Positions 45,960-58,789 of a stretch of DNA of 64,000 nucleotides are shown in pieces (position 1 is the stretch's first letter; each line of letters begins with the position of its first letter). The DNA comes from Perognathus longimembris pacificus (Eukaryota; Chordata; Mammalia; Rodentia; Heteromyidae), in contig NC_063181.1 of assembly GCF_023159225.1 (NCBI RefSeq), positions 13,475,606-13,539,605 of the forward strand. Reading direction: 5' to 3'. Both the position numbers and the translations under genes were made by a program. Under the pieces are notes generated by a model, which saw only the letters and a program-made list of their open reading frames with translations, was not told the origin of the DNA and made no database searches.

Positions 45960-48900
45960 TGATAGATGTTTTCTTATATGGAACAAATGTGAGAAAATTC
46001 CCTGAAATTTACATTATTGGGGTTCTCTTTAAATAGATAGTACTAGTTAGCAGAAGTATATATACTTATTCCTTTTTTCACCAGCTAGGATTTTATAAGA
46101 AACATTGCTGTGAGAGAGCGCATTCTTAGCCATTAAGCAATCTTATGAATACGTGGAAGGAGAAAATAGGTGGGATATCTTTCAGGAATAAAAATAACCT
46201 GAATTTCTGTTATTTTAAAATATGTGTCAGAAGCTACCAGAGTTGCTTAATCTACAATGTTATGAAATATGTTGTTTTAATAGGGAAACCAAAAGATCCT
46301 GACAACTGAGTTAAACTAAAAGTACATAGAAGTTTCGACAAGTTATAAGTGGCTCAAGTTTTCTCCATATAAATTATCTTGGAGAAAAATCCTTTCACCC
46401 AATGGATAATGCCTTATAAGCATATTATCTCATATATGCAATTTTTTCAATATTTGCAATGTTCATTACTTTCTGTGCTGAATTAACAAAGTATGTAATA
46501 AATGTATTGTTTCTTAAATCACTAAATACCGTCAAAGTGAATCTGATCGATGCTTTGCTCTATAAATTTGATTCATACTTCGATGATACACAAGATCATC
46601 ACAAAGTAATAAATAGGACTACCCTCCCAGAGCACTGGTATAGGTTCTGTGACAGGAACCAAGTGAAGCTCTGTTCATCTAGATCCTACTTAAAACACAG
46701 ATGTTGGCTCAGTTTGTGCTATTCTGTGGAGACATTACCATGACTTGGCCTAGAACTATAGAATCTAAGAGTCTTAGTTGCTATCTTTTATAGACTATGG
46801 AGCAAAACAAACTAAAGCCCATTGTTGCAAGAACTGGATAAACTTAGCAGCATTGTGTAGATCTTTAGGACAAAATCTGATGGAGAGTTAAATCAGCATG
46901 TGGTGCTGGTTTCTGGGTCGAACAGAACTTTCTAGTATGTTTTCCACAGGAACACAGAGAACTCCCTTGACCTGAGGCTGCCAAGAGAATAATCCAACTG
47001 ATAGAGAATGTAAATGGACAGAGCTGTTAGCATTTGAATGCCTTAACAAGGTATTTGTCCATAATGATACAAAAAATCCTACATCAATTCATGTGAGTTG
47101 ATCAAATAATGGTTCAAATCAAATAATAGTTCATAATTTACATTCTTAAATGATTGAAAGCACTTTTGGAAAATACTGCAATCATCTCTGCATATTGCAC
47201 TCACTGAATTTCAATTGTGAGAACACCAATTTTTCCACTAAAATATACCCAAAGGCCTTGAGCTTTAAACAAAGCCGCATTATTATACCACCAGGCCTCT
47301 ATTGTGAGCCTGGATCAGACCTATCTATTGTTTCAAAATATCACCAAGAAATACCATCTGAGAGCATGAAAAAATAAGACGTGCATAAACAACTAAACTC
47401 AAGAAATCAGAGAAAGACAATACCTACATTGTCTAATCTACATAACCTGTTCAGTAAGTAGAGTTTTGCCTTTGCTAGAAGAAGAAGACAAATTGGGAGT
47501 TGCATTTTTCCCCAACACTTGTCTTTTTAAGTTGCAGAAATAATTGCCGACATAAAACTGTGAACAGCTTTGTTCATTGAAGGGAACAAAAGCTCCAGAT
47601 GAAATCTCCACAGCTTTGGCTTTGCAGCCAGATATTGATTGCAAAGGGACACGTCAGGCTGCGGCTGTTTTTATATGGAAGACATTTTGCAAATGGATGA
47701 GAAATAATGAGAATCAGATAAATTGGATCCTTACAAGACAAAAGCAATGGATGAACACAAGGCTAAGCGCAGGACTGTTTTTTTTTTTTTTTGAACAAAG
47801 CAGTCTTTTCTTTCCATCCACTGTTTCTTCAATAGATTGATAATCAATTCTGCTTCCTGATGTTTAATCTATTCATTCTAATTTCCTGCCCAGTAGATAC
47901 TAAGTGGAAGCAGCTCCAAGCTGGTTTGGATAGTAAAAAGTGGAGAAATAAAGGGACTAAATTTCACATCCATGGTTCCTATCTAGTATGTGTGGAGAGG
48001 AGAAGATAACTTTTGACTAAAAAGGGACACTTTTAGGTAATATTACATTCACCCAAGCAAGTTCTCTAAACAGCTGCTCTGAATGACTGCTAAAATCTTC
48101 AATTATTTGTCTGTCGCACACAATAATCAATGCACTCCACAAACAATACAAGGTTAATATAATAAAAGGGAAAACAATAAATATTTATCTTTAAATGCTG
48201 CAGCACATTTATCAAAAGCACTTAATAATTTATACTAATTTTTTAGCATGCAACCCCTGTAGATTGTTTTATAAATTCTCTTCATTTGGTATATTTGTCA
48301 TAGTAAGCACAGAATTTGGACGGCTTATTCACGAAGATGCATGTCCTCATTAAAACTATTTTTCAGTTGACTTCGGGATGTCAACTCATGATTAACCATG
48401 CTAATGAAGAGAAGAAACAGAACAGAAAACTCAGCATGGAAAAATCCAACGCAATTTATTTTTGGCATTGATGCACTTTAATTTTGAAGCAATGTTTCCA
48501 TCATCAAAGATATTTTACTTAAACTTCATCTTTCATTGGTGGGTGTCGGTGGGGGAAATGGGGGGAGTGGAGAGCATAAATAAATATGAGTGAAGTACTT
48601 TATATTCATATATGAATAGAAACCACTGAACCTGTTGAAATTGTTTTAAGAAATGGAGGAGGGGAAATAAAGAAGGATGAGTAAGAGAAGTAGTGGCTTA
48701 AATGGGGTACATTTTGCATGTATAGAAATAACTTAGTGACTCTCTCTTGTCCAACTAATGTATTCTAATAAAACAGTTTTAATGATTTTTTTCTTAAAAT
48801 ATATGAAAGGAAATTAGTTTCCCAAGTATATGCATATGTATCTAGGCATGCATGTATGAAGGTACATATATGTGTACATATAGATATATAGGATCTGGTG

Positions 48901-49580
48901 TGTGCATATATGTAGATGAGTATATATATTTATAGATGACATTTACACTGGTTTTATTAAGAGGCAAGTTTGCAGGTGCAGATGTTTACAAGTGTGTTTA
49001 CATACTTATGTACTTAGGTGTGTGTTTTAATAGGGTAGGTAAAATATATTGTAACACACCCGAAAAAGCGTAAGGGGTGGAGGTGGGGGGGGGAGTTAAA
49101 GCACCTTTATTATATATAACCAGAGGTATCAAGTATGATAAATTTGGGAGTTGACACCTTTTCCACAGTTAACTCCCAGTTTTTAAGGTTTATAATTCCT
49201 TCACAAAAATTCATTTTGCAAGAAAGTGCACAAATACATCTTAGTCTGCTTGTTGTAACTTTTATTTTTACTGTCTGATTCTAGCACATTTTTTTATTTA
49301 TTAAGATCCAAAGTCAAAATTACCATTTTAGAATTCATAATGCAGATCCCATTTTGAAAAAAATCACATAACAGCATTGTAGCATGAAGGATACTAGAAA
49401 GAAATTGATCTTGAAAGGAATTGAATGGGACAATAATTTCCTTCTTCTGGTTAGTTCTTGTGTTGTCCCTGTTGGTTCATTCTCATATAGGAGTTGTGTG
49501 TGTGGCACTCAGCTATGAATAGTCAATGGAAAACTTTGTGGACAAGGAAAATATTTTAAGCTGTTTTTGTTGTTTTATGA
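45960..49580. other. Unique sequence with a candidate conserved block at about 48060-48530
   Basis: No recognised gene. About 48060-48530 is repeat-free and of balanced composition with motifs such as 'gctgcagcacatttatcaaa' and 'catgattaaccatgctaatg', making it a candidate conserved non-coding element. A degenerate TATG/CATA repeat lies at about 48825-48940 and a G10 run at about 49085. Confidence 0.3.
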
Positions 49581-49589
49581 CTCCATCAT

Positions 49590-49972
49590 TTACTCATTTT
49601 CACTAGAGTATGCAAGTTAAGCAGCCCTGCCCCCCCCCAACCTGGTGATCCATATATTAATGGCATGTTCCTTGGAATGGGGCTACTGGAAGTCTGTGAG
49701 ATATTTAGTCAATGGTGTCTTTGGGAAGATGCCCTAGGCATGGGAACATGATATGAAAGGAGATAGTAGAACTCTTCCTTTTTGTTTCCTGGCTGGTATT
49801 AGAAAGTGGCTTCCATCATGTTCAATAACCATGATGTGCTGCCTTCACCAGAAGCCCAAAACAAGGGGGTCACTCAATTTGAGGCCAGACTCAGAGCCAA
49901 CTGAAACTTCTTTCTTTGTAACTTAATTGTCTCAAGTATTTCATTACAGTGACAGAAAACTAATTAATGCAT
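49590..49972 (+). mobile_element. MaLR-like LTR (sense)
   Basis: Sense MaLR-type 3' end: 'aacttctttctttgtaactt', 'caagtatttcattacagtga' and 'cagaaaactaattaatgc', preceded by 'tctttgggaagatgccctag' and 'catgatgtgctgccttcacc'. This order is shared with mammalian ERVL-MaLR LTRs. The 5' limit is approximate and the TSD was not found. Confidence 0.5.
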
Positions 49973-49979
49973 CAGTGAT

Positions 49980-51925
49980 AATGCTTCAGCAAAGATTGTC
50001 TTTGGCAAGGATATTATTTCCTAAAGTAATAGATTCTTTTTCAAATTTCAGGTGGAAGATTCCAGAAATCTAATGTCATATAATTTAGAAAACAACCTTC
50101 TTATATAATTATGATACCATGGAATTTGAAGTCGGCATTGCCCTTACAACATAGAGTACTTTTTCTCCACCGATTTGCACTGTTTTTCTAACTGTGTGCT
50201 AACCAGAATGTATGTTGTATGTACAGAGACAGGAGAACACTGGTTTAGAATGTAGCTTTCCCTTTTGGGTCATGCTAAACACTCAGATAATGATGCTAAT
50301 TAACAAAGTAGTCTGTTTGAAAGGAAACCATGTATTAACTGAAAAGGAGACATATGAACTTTTTTTTTTCAATTCTGGACAAATACATCTATCTCCAAAT
50401 GAATGCACTTTAAAGTTATGTGAAGTGCTTTGTATCAACTAATAAACATGAGCGTGTTTAAAAGCACAAATCTGTAAGCCAATCATGTATCTAAAAATAA
50501 AATAAATTTAACATAATCATGTTATCTAGCTTATTTTTCTAACTATATTCTCCTGAAATAAGCATCATTTCTACATATAGATCCATTCATAAGAAATTTT
50601 TAAAGGACAGTGATTTTGAATATAGAAAGGTTTTTATGTTGACACAATTAGATTCTTACCTTGATCAAAGGGTTTTCCTGGACTCCAAGTGCGAAAATAA
50701 TCATCCTATGAGGGAAATAATATGAATTGAGTTCACATGGGTAATTGAAATGTAAGGGCTTATATAAAATCTAAAATAAAATAGGAAACACAGAAGCTGA
50801 ATACAAACCTCTACTTCCTGCAATGGCAAGCAGCAAATTATAAATAAAAATAAAATAAAAAGGAACAAGAGAAAAAGAAGAGTTATCAAAAGGGAATACA
50901 GTGCTCACAAAGTACAGAAAAGTCAACAAATGAATTTATTTTCATTTCAATTGAATGGTTGCTATGACAACTTAACTGTTTCGGTTGCCACTTCTTTTAA
51001 ATACTATAATCCACTTCTTTCTATTGCAATTCGGTGGGTAATATAACATGTAGATAATTACCCTAAGCTAATCACCTATAAAGCATCTTACTACTTTCTA
51101 ATTATACAGTTTCATTTCCCACTAGTACAATAGTAAATGGATCCATTTATATAATGGAAAAATAAGTGATTTTGCAATAGTCCATAGAGTATAAATACAC
51201 TGTTTGCAAATCATTCACATGTTAAGTTAATATATAAGAAGTCCATCAAAATACAATTAGGAACTTGAAAAGATGCACATCTAACTAAATCCTGGATAAC
51301 TTCTAAACCTTTAATGCAGAAACAAATATCCATGCAATATATTTACAATATATTTACTAAGTGTAAGTTTACAACACAAAACTGGGGCAGTGATAGCAAA
51401 AGGGAATTTTAAAAGCAAAGCAAAATGGACTAAGTCTATTTTATTACTCTAAAAGCCCTATAACAGTATACTTCAACCCTATTATCTTTCACTAGAAAGA
51501 GAAAAAATCCACAGTTCAAGTCAATGCATTGTTTCACTACAGTAATCTGCCCTAGGAAAGAGAAGCAAGTAATAGCAGTTTGGTAAAATTCCTAGCTAAA
51601 TCTCATACCACTCAAGATGCCCAGATAAAAAGCTAAGGAACTGGTAATATCTGAAAAGGAACAGCAGAGATTTTTTAATTCACTTTTCTATTCTATTAGC
51701 TAACATTTTCCACTGTATGAAATACAACAGACTGTTTAATTATTAATATAATCACAAATGTCACTCAGGAAAATATAGGTTAAATTTGGTTCCCCATTTT
51801 TTAAAATTCGAATAATCTTCAACAGCACCTTGTGTTCTCCTACTTACCTGCATCAAATGAGAGAAAAATGACAGGAAAAATAAAGCCACAAAAGACAACT
51901 TTGCTAATCTTGTGTTTCTGTCCAA
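49980..51925. other. Unique AT-rich sequence
   Basis: No gene or recognised repeat in about 1.9 kb. Confidence 0.4.
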
Positions 51926-51932
51926 ATGTGGC

Positions 51933-52556
51933 TGTTAAGGAATGGGGTTGGCAGACAAGTAAAGAGTGACAATTTATGCTAATTGATTCTGGCCTAAAGT
52001 ATGTAGGATTAGATGAGGGAAGATAATGCCTTTAGATAAATAAACATTCATTGTTTCCCCTCTTACAACTTTCTTAAAAAGACAAAACAATTATGACAGC
52101 TGGCAAGTGACAATGTAAAGCCCTCACCTTCCCTCCTGACAGCCATATCTTAGAGCTGTCCTTACTTCTGACCCACACTGAGTCATCTCCCCTCCCCTTA
52201 GCCCTGAAGAAATGCTCCAGTGGTATGGGAAAAGAGCCTATGACCTAGGCCACATACAATGCCCTGCCCCTAACACAGAGGCTGTTGAGACCTTGAAACA
52301 ACTCTGTTAAAATAACATTGCTCATCCACTCCACCTCCATCTCACCCCACTTCTGCTTGTCAGCCCTGCAACTTCATTATTTCTGCCTAATATTTAAAAG
52401 GACCCTAGTTGTAAATGGGGGTTGTGCCATTTCTCCTTTAGCAAGTCTGAAGGAGACTTGATTGTCCTTTGTGGGTCCTACTCTCAAATAAAGCCTGTTG
52501 GGTCTATTGAGTTCACTTTCTGGCCTTTCTTTATTCTGATACTCTCAATACTCTCA
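51933..52556 (+). mobile_element. Solo LTR, ERV1-like, 624 bp
   Basis: Starts TGTTAAGG and ends ...ACTCTCA, flanked by the 4-bp repeat tggc at 51929-51932 and 52557-52560. Four bp is the duplication length of class I (gammaretrovirus-like) elements. It contains a TATA-like atatttaaaagg at about 52389-52400 and AATAAA at 52487-52492, in the order U3-R-U5. Pyrimidine-rich composition differs from the flanks. No internal retroviral sequence is attached. An alternative 3' end lies 10 bp upstream because actctca is repeated. Confidence 0.6.
52487..52492 (+). promoter_or_regulatory. AATAAA polyadenylation signal in the ERV1-like LTR
   Basis: A canonical hexamer about 85-100 bp downstream of a TATA-like box, followed by a T-rich stretch (ctggcctttctttattctg). 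This spacing is typical for an LTR's R region. Confidence 0.5.
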
Positions 52557-53087
52557 TGGCTCAGTTTCCTTACAAGAACATGTTGGAGTCCTTAGAAAAC
52601 CAAGCTTTCAAATTCAATCACTCCATTAAGAATCTAACAACTGGAGAGCATGGTTATAAAACTCATTTAAAAATCTTTCATTTTGAAAAATTGCCTCTTA
52701 GTGTTGACTTCCCTTCATCAAGCCTGGAGAGGAGGTGAGCAGCCATTTTCTTTCATCTCTCTTTTACCCTAACAAAAGCTAGAAATAAACACATGAAAAA
52801 TAGATTTGGAGTCAGTTTCACTTGAACTTGAGGTCTTGTTTTCCCAGAGAACACCATCAAACTTTAAACATGGTGATCAACATATCAGAAACTTCTGTGT
52901 AGGTTGGAAAAATGACTTGCGAAGGATGTTTGGGGATTAGTCACAAAGTCTTTAAAATACTGGCACCATATCTGACCTGCAGGAGGTGATACAATTAACA
53001 GCTACTCAGAAGAGTTAAGTTCATCAATGTTTGGGCAACACCATTGAGTGATCTCCTACTGCTGCTAAGATCCTTTAGATTTCCCAT

Positions 53088-53092
<5 letters not shown>

Positions 53093-53114
<22 letters not shown>
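53093..53114 (-). mobile_element. Poly(A)-only retrotransposition-like insertion
   Basis: A pure T-run (T27 including shared bases) sits between two perfect copies of the 19-bp repeat TTTAGATTTCCCATTTCTT at 53074-53092 and 53115-53133. On the minus strand this is poly(A) between TSDs with a TT/AAGA-type nick site at the far end, as made by L1 endonuclease. No body sequence remains, so it looks like a cDNA that stopped inside the poly(A) tail. The alternative is a tandem duplication followed by T-run expansion. Confidence 0.65.
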
Positions 53115-53118
<4 letters not shown>

Positions 53119-53139
53119 GATTTCCCATTTCTTAAAAAA

Positions 53140-53905
53140 TAACAATGGAATCTTCAATGGTGAAAATACATTAAAAATAACATAGTGGTACAATATAATC
53201 TCACTCAGATTTTACTAACTCCCTTCCAAATCACATAATCACATTGGTTCTTTTGAGATTATAGGTAAATTAAAATTTATAATCACAAAGTAAAAACATA
53301 AGCCTGGTTGATTGGATAATGTCAAGCACAACATTCAAGTCCAACCATTGTACAGAAAAGCAAGTTAGCCTTATAAACTATTTTTAGTGATATTCACTGG
53401 GCTTTTTCTTTCTTTCTTTTTTTTTCTCAAAATGGTTTCACTTCATTAAATCTCAGGAATTTTGCCAGGATTAGAAATAAAAGTATTTTTACATAAATGT
53501 TCTTTCAGGCACAATTTCTTTTGTTTCAAAAGAGGCTTTATGTGAATATAGGTTGTTCTTGAGCTTCAATTTAGATCCAAAATAAGCCAGTCATGGATTT
53601 AGAAAACAACTTCAAGAAATGTTTAAAACAAGAGAAATTTAGGTTTAGGCAACTAGAGACAATCTTGAGCAATTCAATAGGCACAGCTGAATTCCTGTCA
53701 CTAGCATTCAAAAATCTTACATTGGCCATTTACAGACACTTTCAGAAGTTAGCTGTAAAATTTAGTGTCACATTTTTACAAGCTTCCTATATTTAAGAAA
53801 TAACAAATGTCAGTATTCCACAAAATATAGTTGGCAAATATAAGAAGACTTGAAATGTTTGTTATATTATTTAAACTATCTTTTGATTTATAATATGTGA
53901 TTTTT
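53140..53905. other. Unique AT-rich sequence
   Basis: No gene or recognised repeat. Confidence 0.4.
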
Positions 53906-53910
53906 CTAGT

Positions 53911-53914
<4 letters not shown>

Positions 53915-53950
<36 letters not shown>
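53915..53950. repeat. (TG)n microsatellite, about 36 bp
   Basis: Eighteen uninterrupted TG units. Confidence 0.95.
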
Positions 53951-53951
<1 letters not shown>

Positions 53952-54660
53952 AAACATATACATAGAGAAAGGAGAGAGAGCACAGATTTTTTATTCCAGC
54001 ATTGTTAATATTTTGGACTTGCTAATTCTTTGGTGTTCTAAAGATCAGGGATTCTGTTCAACATTTTGGACCTCTTCTCATGAGATATCAGATTTGCTCT
54101 CAAGAAATCCTCCCTGAAGATTTGACAAACTGAAATGTCTTCTGGGGAAAAATGTCACTCATTTAAGGACTACTGATGAGGAGACGTTGAAAAATACAGG
54201 AAGACAATGGAATAAAAAATATCCTACAACAGATGACTACTATAATAACAGATGTTCCCAACCCAGAAGTTTTACAATATTGAGAACATTTTATTGTATT
54301 GTCTGATTTTTTTCCCTAAATTATGGAACAATGACCTTTACCATTTTGAATAGATTTACCATCATTTAGTTATACTTTCATATGTGTGTGCTTTTACATT
54401 GTATGTGATATTTTGCAATAAGGAATCCAATAAAAATGTCTGATAATTTTTTTTATTTTTCCCATATGTGGAAAATATAAAGTTAGAAGGCAATCAGAGG
54501 GAATGAACCCTATACTCACAGAATACAGGAGCTACTTTCCTGTTAGGCTTTAAACTAGGTAAAAATGTGTTCAAAGATGTTTAACACTATGGCTATTTAT
54601 TGGGTCTCATTGTGTACATACTACTATATCTGCACTGAATCGTGGGGAGGAAGTACAAGG

Positions 54661-54875
54661 CTGGTACTGTGGCTTGAGCTCAAGGCCTGGGTGTTGTTTT
54701 TGAGCCTCTTTGAGCTTAAGGCTAGTGTTCTACCACTTGGGTCACAGCACTACTTCTGGCTTTTTCTGAGTAGTTTACTGGAGATAAGAGTTTCAGACTT
54801 TTTTCTGCCCAGGCTGGCTTCATCTTGCAATCTTCAGATCTCAACCTCCTAAGGTGTGAGCCATTAACAAGTCCT
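54661..54875 (-). mobile_element. 7SL-headed SINE with Geo right monomer (antisense), deleted head
   Basis: Antisense Geo arm 'cttgagctcaaggcctgggt' ... 'gtgttctaccacttgggtca', then 'ggagataagagtttcagact', and the 7SL head 'tctcaacctcctaaggtgtg'. About 15-20 bp of the 'gagtagctaggattacaggc' region are missing from the head. No A-tail or TSD was found. Old copy. Confidence 0.75.
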
Positions 54876-54884
54876 GCATCTCCA

Positions 54885-56735
54885 TAAACATTTTATATTG
54901 TCCAGAAAAAAAAAAACCTTATAAAATATCTCCAAACTCTAAAAAATGTTACACAATCATAAAAGAGAAACAGAGAATAATAAAACAAGATAAATAGGGA
55001 GAAAAATATGAAAAAGAAAAATTACCTGCTCTGTACACAAGAAATGAGAGTTGCACTTTCCATTGTGAATACTTTAGGATGGTCACTTTGTAAATAAAAT
55101 GAGTGTCAAATCGATGATCATTAGTGCTAGCTATTTTTGGTACAACATGTTCAAATTATAAGAAAACATGATAATACAGTTCTAAAGCAAGGCACAGAAT
55201 TTCCAGTGTTGTGAGCATATAGTTGTTCTGTTGTATTTATAGAATGTATAGATGCCATTATACATAACATAAACAGGTCTATCACAGAAATCCGTTACCA
55301 AAATGCTGATACATTTCAATAATAATGGATTATTTCGAGGTTCCTATGAGGCATCTCACAAGGTAAATTATTTTCACAATTAGATCTCTGTCTAAAACAA
55401 TCCATATGGTAAAATATTAATAGTATTTCTGAAAAAATATTTTTAAAATGCTTTATATGTGATTACAAAAACCTAGAAAACATAGTTTTAAGTTTTCTTC
55501 AAACTAAGTAATTAAGTCCAGCAATCATGTTAAAATATACACAGAAATATATACTAACAGCATTATTATGGCAAACTACTTTGCACAAATTTCATTTAGT
55601 GACATCATCTTTGTATTGTACTCTACATGGAAATATTTTCTTACAAGACTGTCTAAATTACACCTTTAATGCTGTATATGTTTTTAAGTGATTTAGAATT
55701 ATACTTTCATATAAAGCTTTTTATTACATGCCGTTGGTGAGGCACTAGCTGAAATGTCAATTTTTCCCACAAATTTAGATATTACAAAAGAAATAGTGTT
55801 TATCAGTGATGTCATTCATGTAATGATTGTCAAAAATTGCTAATGAGTTCACATTTACATGATGAAAATACATTAAGAATGCAAGAAAGAACAATTATGA
55901 AGATATACAGATGAATTTATTTTGTTACAAAATTAAAAATCTAGCTTAAACCATTTCAACTACAGCATTTCAATAGGAACAAATACAAAAGAAAAATGGA
56001 GTAGGTACAATACAACATCAGGAACAAGAGCAGTAATGAGAAGAAAAAAATTGAGGTGAATCATAATATTATTTAGCTGTGTAAATATTAAATCAACATA
56101 GTTTAGTTTCGGGCTCAAGATATTCTAGTGATTCTAGTGATTGTCATCAGTCATTATGTTATGAATGGATATTTTTAAACTGATGCCATATGAAAGTGGA
56201 ATTCTGAATAAATGATTAGGTGTATTAGGAGAAAGTTGTGACATATGGAAAAGAGTAGGAGAAAACAGAATTTTTGAAACTCTTCTTCAGATCCCTCCCT
56301 TCTGACTTCTAAAATAAACATAAAGTGTATCTTCTTTTATCTTCCAGTGTCATATTACCGATTCATGTTATTTAGTTAATTAAATTATTCAAAAATATTT
56401 AGTGCATTTCCAGTAGGTCAAGAGGAAAAACAAAATTAGGTGGTAAGTATCCTTTGACTTCACGGAGCTCTGCATTCCATGTAAAAGTATTGAGGAAACA
56501 AAGAAGGAAAACAACATAAATCTGTGATAATTCTTCACAGCGAAGATAATATAAAAATGCAGACCATGAAATGCAAAAATTTAATTTCCTAGGACCTTTG
56601 AAGTATTATCTGATTGACTTTACTTTCATAATTGAGGAATCTGAAGTTTCTGTGATTAGAGAATCTCCACAGCTGTCTCCAGGAATGTGCTTTCCTGGTG
56701 TTAATCTTAGCAGCAAATTAATACTCCTCCTTTTT
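54885..56735. other. Unique AT-rich sequence
   Basis: No gene or recognised repeat in about 1.8 kb. Confidence 0.4.
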
Positions 56736-56749
56736 CCCAAATAAGAGGC

Positions 56750-56949
56750 TGGGCTGGGAATATGGTCTGGTGGCAAGAGTGCCTGCCTAGTATACATGAA
56801 GCCCTGGGTTCGATTCCCCAGCACCACATACATAGAAAACAGCCAGAAGTGGTGGGTCAAGTGGCAGAATGCTAGCCTTGAGCAAAAAGAAGCCAGGGAC
56901 AGTGCACAGGCCCTGAGTCCAAGGCCAAGGACTGGCAAAACAAACAAAA
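56750..56949 (+). mobile_element. IDL-Geo SINE with a small deletion in Geo
   Basis: ID-like monomer with a mutated A box (tggtctggtgg) and intact B box GGTTCGATTCC. In the Geo arm the usual 'ggcgctgtggctcaagtgg' is shortened to 'ggtgggtcaagtgg', losing several bases. Tail (AAAC)n-like. TSD aaataagag at 56739-56747 and 56950-56958. Confidence 0.88.
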
Positions 56950-57339
56950 AAATAAGAGTCTATTTTTAAGCTTGCTTGATCAATAATATATGGTAAGACA
57001 GCATTCAGGAATTCTAAGACTATTTTATATAAAGAGTTTCATTTTTGCCCTATTACGATGGAAATCTACTACATGGAAAGGCTGTGTCTATTCATCCCTC
57101 ACTTCTATATGCCATCCCCAATCAATTGTCAGCCAGGTGCAAAAGCTAATGTGAATTTGAAGTGATTCAAAACAAGGCCATTGTCCATTAGAGATGCAAA
57201 GAGAAAAGATGTATTCGTTACTTTCAGGATCCTCTATATATAATTACAATCAAAGGTTAAGTTAGCAAAGTACCACTAAGTCCTCAAAAAATGTCTCAAG
57301 CCCTGGAACACTTCTTTGGTTAATAAATCAAAACTCTAG

Positions 57340-57625
57340 TTCTTAGCATGGCATCTCACTCCTGTACTCCTAGCTTCTCTCAGGAGAATGGATGATCAAA
57401 ACTGAACAGATATGAAGCAAGTGTTCATTTCAACCAGCAAGCTCTATGCTGTTGTGTGTGCCTAGAATCCCAGATACGTAGGAGGAATAGACAGAAAGAT
57501 TCAAGTTGAAAGTTAACTTTAGGCAAAAAAGCAAGACTTTAACTGAAAAAACTTTAAAAAATTGGAAATTATGGTTCAAACACCAAGCACTTGTATACTT
57601 GAATTCAAACCCTAGTCTGCCCCCA
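57340..57625 (+). mobile_element. Old B1-like/ID-like SINE cluster
   Basis: Two B1-type heads in a row: 'gcatggcatctcactcctgt' with 'tctctcaggagaatgg' at about 57347-57395, then 'gttgtgtgtgcctagaatcc' with 'gatacgtaggaggaatagac' at about 57450-57492. The second is followed by an ID-like part ending in a degenerate B box ('gaattcaaaccctag'). Probably two overlapping or partial insertions. Confidence 0.5.
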
Positions 57626-57737
57626 CAAAACAACTCTAAATAAACTCTGATTTTTATAATTATTGGAGCAAAGCATCAACCATTATTTACACTTTTATTT
57701 TATATTCTTTTGATATTTATGGTTCTGTTTGATGGAG

Positions 57738-57805
57738 TTACTGGAGTTTAAGCATGGGGCCAAATATATATATATATAGCTCTCTACCATTTGAGCCATG
57801 TCTCA
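57738..57805 (-). mobile_element. ID-like fragment (antisense) with TA expansion
   Basis: 'actggagtttaagcatgggg' and 'gctctctaccatttgagcca' correspond to the B-box and A-box sides of an ID unit, with (AT)n inserted at about 57766-57776. Confidence 0.45.
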
Positions 57806-57849
57806 TTGATTTGGCGCCCAGGTGGCCATTGGGCCATTGTTACATAATT

Positions 57850-58680
57850 CACTATGCTTTGCACAGAGCTGAGTGACAGGCATTTGCTGAGATGAGGTAT
57901 GTTTAACTCATGCCTCTACATTTCTCACAACAAACCCGAGAGTAAAGTTCTATTAAAAGCCATCTGATGCTTTTGTGTAAGAGTCTACATGGAATTGACA
58001 TAACATCTTATAACTTGCATGAAAATATATGAGTTGAAATACATATAAAAACTTGTATGGTGAAGTTCATTAAAGGCTTTCATTGTATTTTATATTCATT
58101 AAGATGTTAAATATGATATATACTTTCAATATTGCTATTTCTCCAATATTTAATCTACTTTAGGACTTGAAAATGTCAGTTTTGAAATGATGTTTTAGAT
58201 ATGATTTGAAAGGATCACTTTGAAGTTGTAATCATCTTATCTATGCTCACACCCATACATACACAAAGAGCTACAGCCTAAATGACGGGTACGAAAATGA
58301 AATAACCAAGAAAAATTCGTAAGATGCTCTTATCTAATTGCACATTGTAGCTCAAATTGCCAGAACATTTTAAGAGAATGGTTCTTTTAGAGAAATCTTC
58401 TATAGAGAAAAAATGATTTATATGTGTTTTAAGCTTAAAAAAAAGAAAGTATAGTTTCATCTGTCTAAATGATAAAGCTTAGAATTTTGTATCCTGCCCT
58501 TAATGTAAGAAATAAAGAGAAAAACAGGAATGTATTTCAATATGATTCGATTCTAATGATTAATGTAACCAAATTGATTTCATTGGTGTTCTTCATCTGA
58601 ACTTTAACAAAACCTAAGATGAAGTAAATTTGGACTCTTACAGAAGTGATATTAGTACCTGCTCTAATATATTTGAGTTT
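57850..58680. other. Unique AT-rich sequence
   Basis: No gene or recognised repeat. Confidence 0.4.
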
Positions 58681-58685
58681 TATTA

Positions 58686-58785
58686 TTTTTTTCTTATTTA
58701 TTGTCAAAGTGATGCACAGAGAGGTTACAGTTTCATATGTTAGGCCTTGGGTACATTTCTTGTACTGTTTGTTACCTCCTTGTAT
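58686..58785 (-). mobile_element. LINE-1 3' terminus, very short (antisense)
   Basis: On the minus strand: 'gaggtaacaaacagtacaag', 'aaatgtacccaaggcctaac', 'atatgaaactgtaacctctc' and 'catcactttgacaataaata', then an A-rich tail. Close to the young copy at 33604-33704. Only the last about 100 bp of L1 is present. TSD not resolved. Confidence 0.8.
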
Positions 58786-58789
58786 GTGG

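Noticed and set aside
46459..46743. 94-codon open frame on the plus strand
   Set aside because: No domain recognised and no supporting context.
52980..53055. Possible B1 remnant ('cagctactcagaagagttaa', 'gtttgggcaaca')
   Set aside because: Only two short blocks fit; could be chance.
53915..53950. CRISPR-like or other spaced repeat arrays
   Set aside because: Only microsatellites, dispersed SINEs and L1 repeats were found; no regularly spaced direct repeats with unique spacers anywhere.
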